Source: Phycisphaerales bacterium
GTDB taxonomy: Bacteria > Planctomycetota > Phycisphaerae > UBA1845 > Fen-1342
Reading direction: 5' to 3'
Assembly (NCBI GenBank): GCA_022839625.1
Contig: JALHJL010000089.1
Location: forward strand, 1 to 9,349
DNA: 9,349 bases
Numbering within the stretch: position 1 is the stretch's first letter; each line of letters opens with the position of its first letter. The position numbers and the translations under genes were made by a program. This document shows, one piece after another, positions 7,680-9,349 of the stretch. The notes beneath the pieces were generated by a model. It was not told the origin of the DNA. It worked only from the letters and a program-made list of their open reading frames with translations, and made no database searches.

Positions 7680-7706
7680 AACCGACATACGGATCGAGTA
7701 AGCTCC

Positions 7707-7737
7707 ATTATAAGCGCTGGAGGCGGCCGGCTGTCAA
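7707..7737 (-). promoter_or_regulatory. Sigma-70-type promoter for the C25 peptidase gene
   Basis: On the minus strand a perfect TTGACA (7737-7732) is followed by a 19-base spacer and a perfect TATAAT (7712-7707). The spacer is two bases longer than ideal; both hexamers match consensus completely, which is striking in such GC-rich DNA. Transcription should start near 7700, giving a GC-rich leader of about 155 bases before the start codon at 7545. Confidence 0.7.
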
Positions 7738-7763
7738 AGAAAACTTGGCGCCACGAAACGCCG

Positions 7764-7939
7764 GGTCCGTGACCGACTCGGCGGAGTCCTTCTTCAGCCC
7801 CGGATGGGGCGAGAGAACCCAGCCCACGGCGCGAGCCGTGGGTACCAAGGCCCGGACGATGAAGCCCCACTGGGGCGAAAGAGGACCGCCCGCGGGGCAG
7901 AGCGCCGTTCGCTGATGCATCTTCCGCCCCGGCCGGGGC
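7764..7939. repeat. Cluster of short GC-rich inverted repeats (REP-like)
   Basis: At least six small hairpins follow one another within about 175 bases. They are GGTC/GACC (7764-7774), GACTC/GAGTC (7775-7788), GCCCC/GGGGC with a 4-base loop (7797-7810), CCCACGGC/GCCGTGGG with loop GCGA (7823-7842), GCCCC/GGGGC with a 3-base loop (7864-7876) and the perfect palindrome GCCCCGGCCGGGGC (7926-7939). A weaker GCCC/GGGC lies at 7888-7898. The two GCCCC hairpins share the context AGCCCC-loop-GGGGCGA. The strongest is the 8-bp stem at 7823-7842. Such clusters resemble REP/BIME-type elements mobilised by IS200-like RAYT transposases. No transposase gene is in the window, and family membership is unproven without genome-wide copies. 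Confidence 0.55.
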
Positions 7940-7943
7940 GCGG

Positions 7944-8162
7944 GTGGTGGAACATGGGCGGCGCGTCATCGTGGACGTGCCCCGGGCGGCGGGGGTGCTG
8001 TGGGAACGGCTGTTGGGGCGGATTGAGCGGTGGTGGCATCCGCGTGGTCTGCCGAAGCGCCCGCGTGCCGTGGCGGGAGGGGGCACCTGGGGACGCCCGC
8101 CACGCCCGCGGCGTTGGGTGCCGCCGCCGCATGCCCATTTGAGCCTCGTGCTGCGGGAGTGA
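7944..8162 (+). CDS. Doubtful small ORF, Arg/Pro/Trp-rich
   Basis: A GTG-initiated frame of 72 codons directly follows the inverted-repeat cluster. The first half has a plausible amphipathic pattern (VIVDVPRAAGVLWERLLGRI) and G/C-ending codons, while the second half is Arg/Pro-rich, as in chance frames of GC-rich DNA. There is no convincing ribosome binding site and no recognised family. It may be a remnant of a longer gene, or non-coding. Nothing else supportable is seen in 8163-8302 apart from GC-rich intergenic DNA. Confidence 0.22.
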   Translation: MVEHGRRVIVDVPRAAGVLWERLLGRIERWWHPRGLPKRPRAVAGGGTWGRPPRPRRWVPPPHAHLSLVLRE

Positions 8163-8302
8163 TCCGGCTGCCAAACCGGCCCGACGCGTTTTCCCCGGCC
8201 CCGTGCGGGCTGTGGGGGTAGGGGGCGGTCTCGACCGGAGGCACGGACGAGCGCCTGCGCCCGCCGCGGCGCGTTATGCCATCAGCACCGGGATGGTGAA
8301 TA

Positions 8303-8398
8303 ATGCCGGGTGATACAATCGTCAGAGGGGGGCGGATCATTCACCAGCATTGGAAGAACCCGCCGCCAAACCCGCCAGTGCCTCCGTTTCTGCGCTAA
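8303..8398 (+). CDS. Possible 31-residue peptide ORF upstream of the winged-helix gene
   Basis: ATG at 8303 opens a 31-codon frame that ends with TAA at 8396-8398, only 12 bases before the start of the next gene. The product begins MPGDTIVRGGRIIHQHW and has a Pro-rich tail ending PPVPPFLR. A weak GGATGG lies upstream of the ATG, and an in-frame TGA lies two codons before it, so this is the full extent of the frame. The local base composition is more AT-rich than the preceding 400 bases. It could be a translationally coupled leader peptide, a small gene, or chance. A TACAAT with extended TG (8311-8319) lies inside the frame and may instead be the -10 of a promoter for the next gene, which would make the ORF irrelevant. 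Confidence 0.28.
   Translation: MPGDTIVRGGRIIHQHWKNPPPNPPVPPFLR
8311..8319 (+). promoter_or_regulatory. Candidate extended -10 element for the winged-helix gene
   Basis: TGATACAAT combines a TG extension with TACAAT, one mismatch from TATAAT. No good -35 is present at 17 bases upstream, which is tolerable for extended -10 promoters. Transcription would begin near 8326 and give a leader of about 85 bases before 8411. Confidence 0.3.
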
Positions 8399-8410
8399 TG
8401 AGGATGTGTC

Positions 8411-8722
8411 ATGGACATACTGACCCTCAGGATCCTCGACTTACTGGCGGAAGATGACGAGCAGCTTGAGGAGTTGTATCTCGACGTCAACTTCCAAATA
8501 GCTGACAATGTCTTGCTCGCCTATCGAGAACGCTTCCGGCTCTCGGAAATCGTCACGCGTCTTGGCGAATTGGAGACAGGCGGTCTGCTAAAGTCGCGCG
8601 AATTGGGCTCAAGCGAGGCACAATGTGGCCCCGCTTCTCGCGAATATAGCCTCACGGACGCGGGACGCGCTGCTCTTGGTTCGCACTTGGCGGAACTGGA
8701 CACACTTTACGAGCTGGCGTAG
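8411..8722 (+). CDS. Small predicted winged-helix protein next to RHS remnant
   Basis: This is a 103-residue acidic protein. Residues 1-30 form an amphipathic helix (ILDLLAEDDEQLEELYLDV). Residues 40-70 look like a helix-turn-helix with recognition helix (FRLSEIVTRLGELETGGLL). Residues about 77-90 read ASREYSLTDAGRAAL, the typical strand-turn-helix wing of MarR/PadR-like winged-helix proteins. There is no signal peptide or membrane segment, so it is cytoplasmic. The start has TGAGGA ending 6 bases before the ATG. It ends just before the RHS core fragment begins. In orphan rhs-CT arrays small genes at this position are often immunity proteins for the preceding toxin tip, so immunity and transcriptional regulation are both possible; neither is shown by the sequence. 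The codons are less GC-biased than in purQ or the peptidase, which fits horizontally acquired accessory DNA. Confidence 0.78.
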   Translation: MDILTLRILDLLAEDDEQLEELYLDVNFQIADNVLLAYRERFRLSEIVTRLGELETGGLLKSRELGSSEAQCGPASREYSLTDAGRAALGSHLAELDTLYELA

Positions 8723-8733
8723 CGTTATCCGGC

Positions 8734-9295
8734 GAGCTGTGCTTCTTCCACGGCGACCTGATCGATTCGACGATGATGACGACCGACGAAACGGGGAGCA
8801 TGGGCTTTCAGCCCGTAGCTTACACGGCCTTCGGCGAGCCGGTCTGGCGTGACCAGGGCCAGACGCACGTCGGCTGGCCGTTTCCGCCGGCCGGCGGCGG
8901 GTCTCCGCCCGCCGGGTTGGGAACTCGTTATCAATACGCCGGCGGGTGGGGGCCCCGACCTGCCGCCGATCCTGCTGCTGCACGCCGGCGAACGCTGGTA
9001 TCAGCCGGGCACCGGACGGTTCATCCAAAGGGATCCGATTGGGATTCGTGGCGGGCTGAACACGTACAGGTACCTGGATGGGGAGCCATTGGCTGGGGTG
9101 GACCCTTCCGGTTTGGCCAACTGGGGGACACTGGAGATGGGCGCCGTCTACCACGGGTGGCGTGGAACCGGCAAGAGCGTCGACGAGTCCGTCAAGTGGA
9201 CGGAGCGGTGGTCAATTGAGACCGGGATGATAGAGACAGGCGCCGCGCTGGTGCCGTTTCAAGCTGCACGGTTTCGCGCGGTGGCTGGAGGTTGA
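8734..9295 (+). pseudogene. Orphan RHS core fragment with frameshift and short variable C-terminal tip
   Basis: The first frame (from about 8734) reads FFHGDLIDSTMMTTDETG, then VAYTAFGEPVW and TRYQYAGGWG, hallmarks of the end of an RHS/YD-repeat protein. The family pattern then continues one base out of frame: LPPILLLHAGERWYQPGTG, RFIQRDPIGIRGGLNTYRY and the boundary motif PLAGVDPSGL (9086-9115), which matches PxxxxDPxGL exactly. The frames join at GGGGGCCCC (8948-8956), so one extra base there breaks the gene; this could be mutation, sequencing error or, less likely, programmed shifting. The bulk of an RHS protein (N-terminal part and YD repeats) is absent, and the frame overlaps the upstream gene's end. 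After the motif about 59 residues follow (starting ANWGTLEMGAVYHGW) to TGA at 9295. They would be the variable toxin tip but match no toxin I know. A frame open from about 9230 to 9341 suggests a possible second indel. Confidence 0.8.
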
Positions 9296-9349
9296 ATGGT
9301 TAGTGGACGGCGGCGATTACGTCACGCAAGATAGCTCATGATCGCGGTC

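Noticed and set aside
7764..7939. CRISPR array
   Set aside because: The units differ in sequence and spacing, are self-complementary throughout, and there are no constant repeats with unique spacers or cas genes.
7547..8340. Overlapping minus- and plus-strand frames of 70-180 codons in the 7.55-8.34 kb intergenic region
   Set aside because: The products are Arg/Pro/Ala-rich, run through the inverted repeats and the promoter, and resemble no family. Only 7944-8162 was kept, at low confidence.
8956..9219. Continuation of the first RHS frame past the frameshift to 9219
   Set aside because: Past 8956 this frame loses all RHS similarity, which continues in the neighbouring frame, so the segment is a frameshift artefact and not a novel toxin tip.

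Overview
The window is high-GC bacterial DNA that best fits a planctomycete, probably an uncultured Phycisphaerae-like lineage. This is an inference. It rests on a large secreted protein ending in a dockerin-type repeat pair of the form GDxNxxxxVxFGDINPF, which is common in planctomycete exoproteins, on an RHS core fragment of a kind also common there, and on GC-rich inverted-repeat clusters between genes. No rRNA or other taxonomic marker is present.

Layout. Positions 1-2071 (minus strand) hold a probable two-gene operon: a small cysteine-rich secreted protein (1565-2071) followed by a large exported protein that runs off the left edge (1-1470) and has no recognised family. Positions 2072-2647 hold a 12-C tract, a short stranded 3' end of a gene that resembles an outer-membrane protein C-terminus, and a complete tRNA-Lys(CTT) on the minus strand. 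Positions 2648-3430 (plus) encode PurQ, the glutaminase subunit of FGAM synthetase. A GC-rich hairpin at 3435-3461 separates it from a convergent 4-kb minus-strand gene (3529-7545). That gene encodes a gingipain-like C25 cysteine peptidase with signal peptide, propeptide-like region, catalytic His/Cys, several beta-sandwich-type domains and a C-terminal dockerin. Its promoter (TTGACA-19-TATAAT) lies about 160 bases upstream of its start codon.

Positions 7764-7939 contain a cluster of short GC-rich inverted repeats of REP-like character, followed by a stretch of doubtful coding value (7944-8162). From 8303 to the right edge the composition and content change to accessory DNA: a 31-codon ORF, a 103-residue predicted winged-helix protein, and an N-terminally truncated, frameshifted RHS core with a short variable C-terminal tip. 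The last part looks like an orphan RHS C-terminal (rhs-CT) cassette, in which the small winged-helix protein could be an immunity protein or a regulator.

Functionally the window mixes housekeeping genes (tRNA, purQ), secreted proteins (C25 peptidase, Cys-rich protein, exported N-terminal gene) and a decaying polymorphic-toxin type locus. No previously undescribed system can be demonstrated from sequence alone. The best candidates for follow-up are the C25-dockerin architecture, the RHS remnant with its small upstream genes, and the unassigned exported pair at the left edge.
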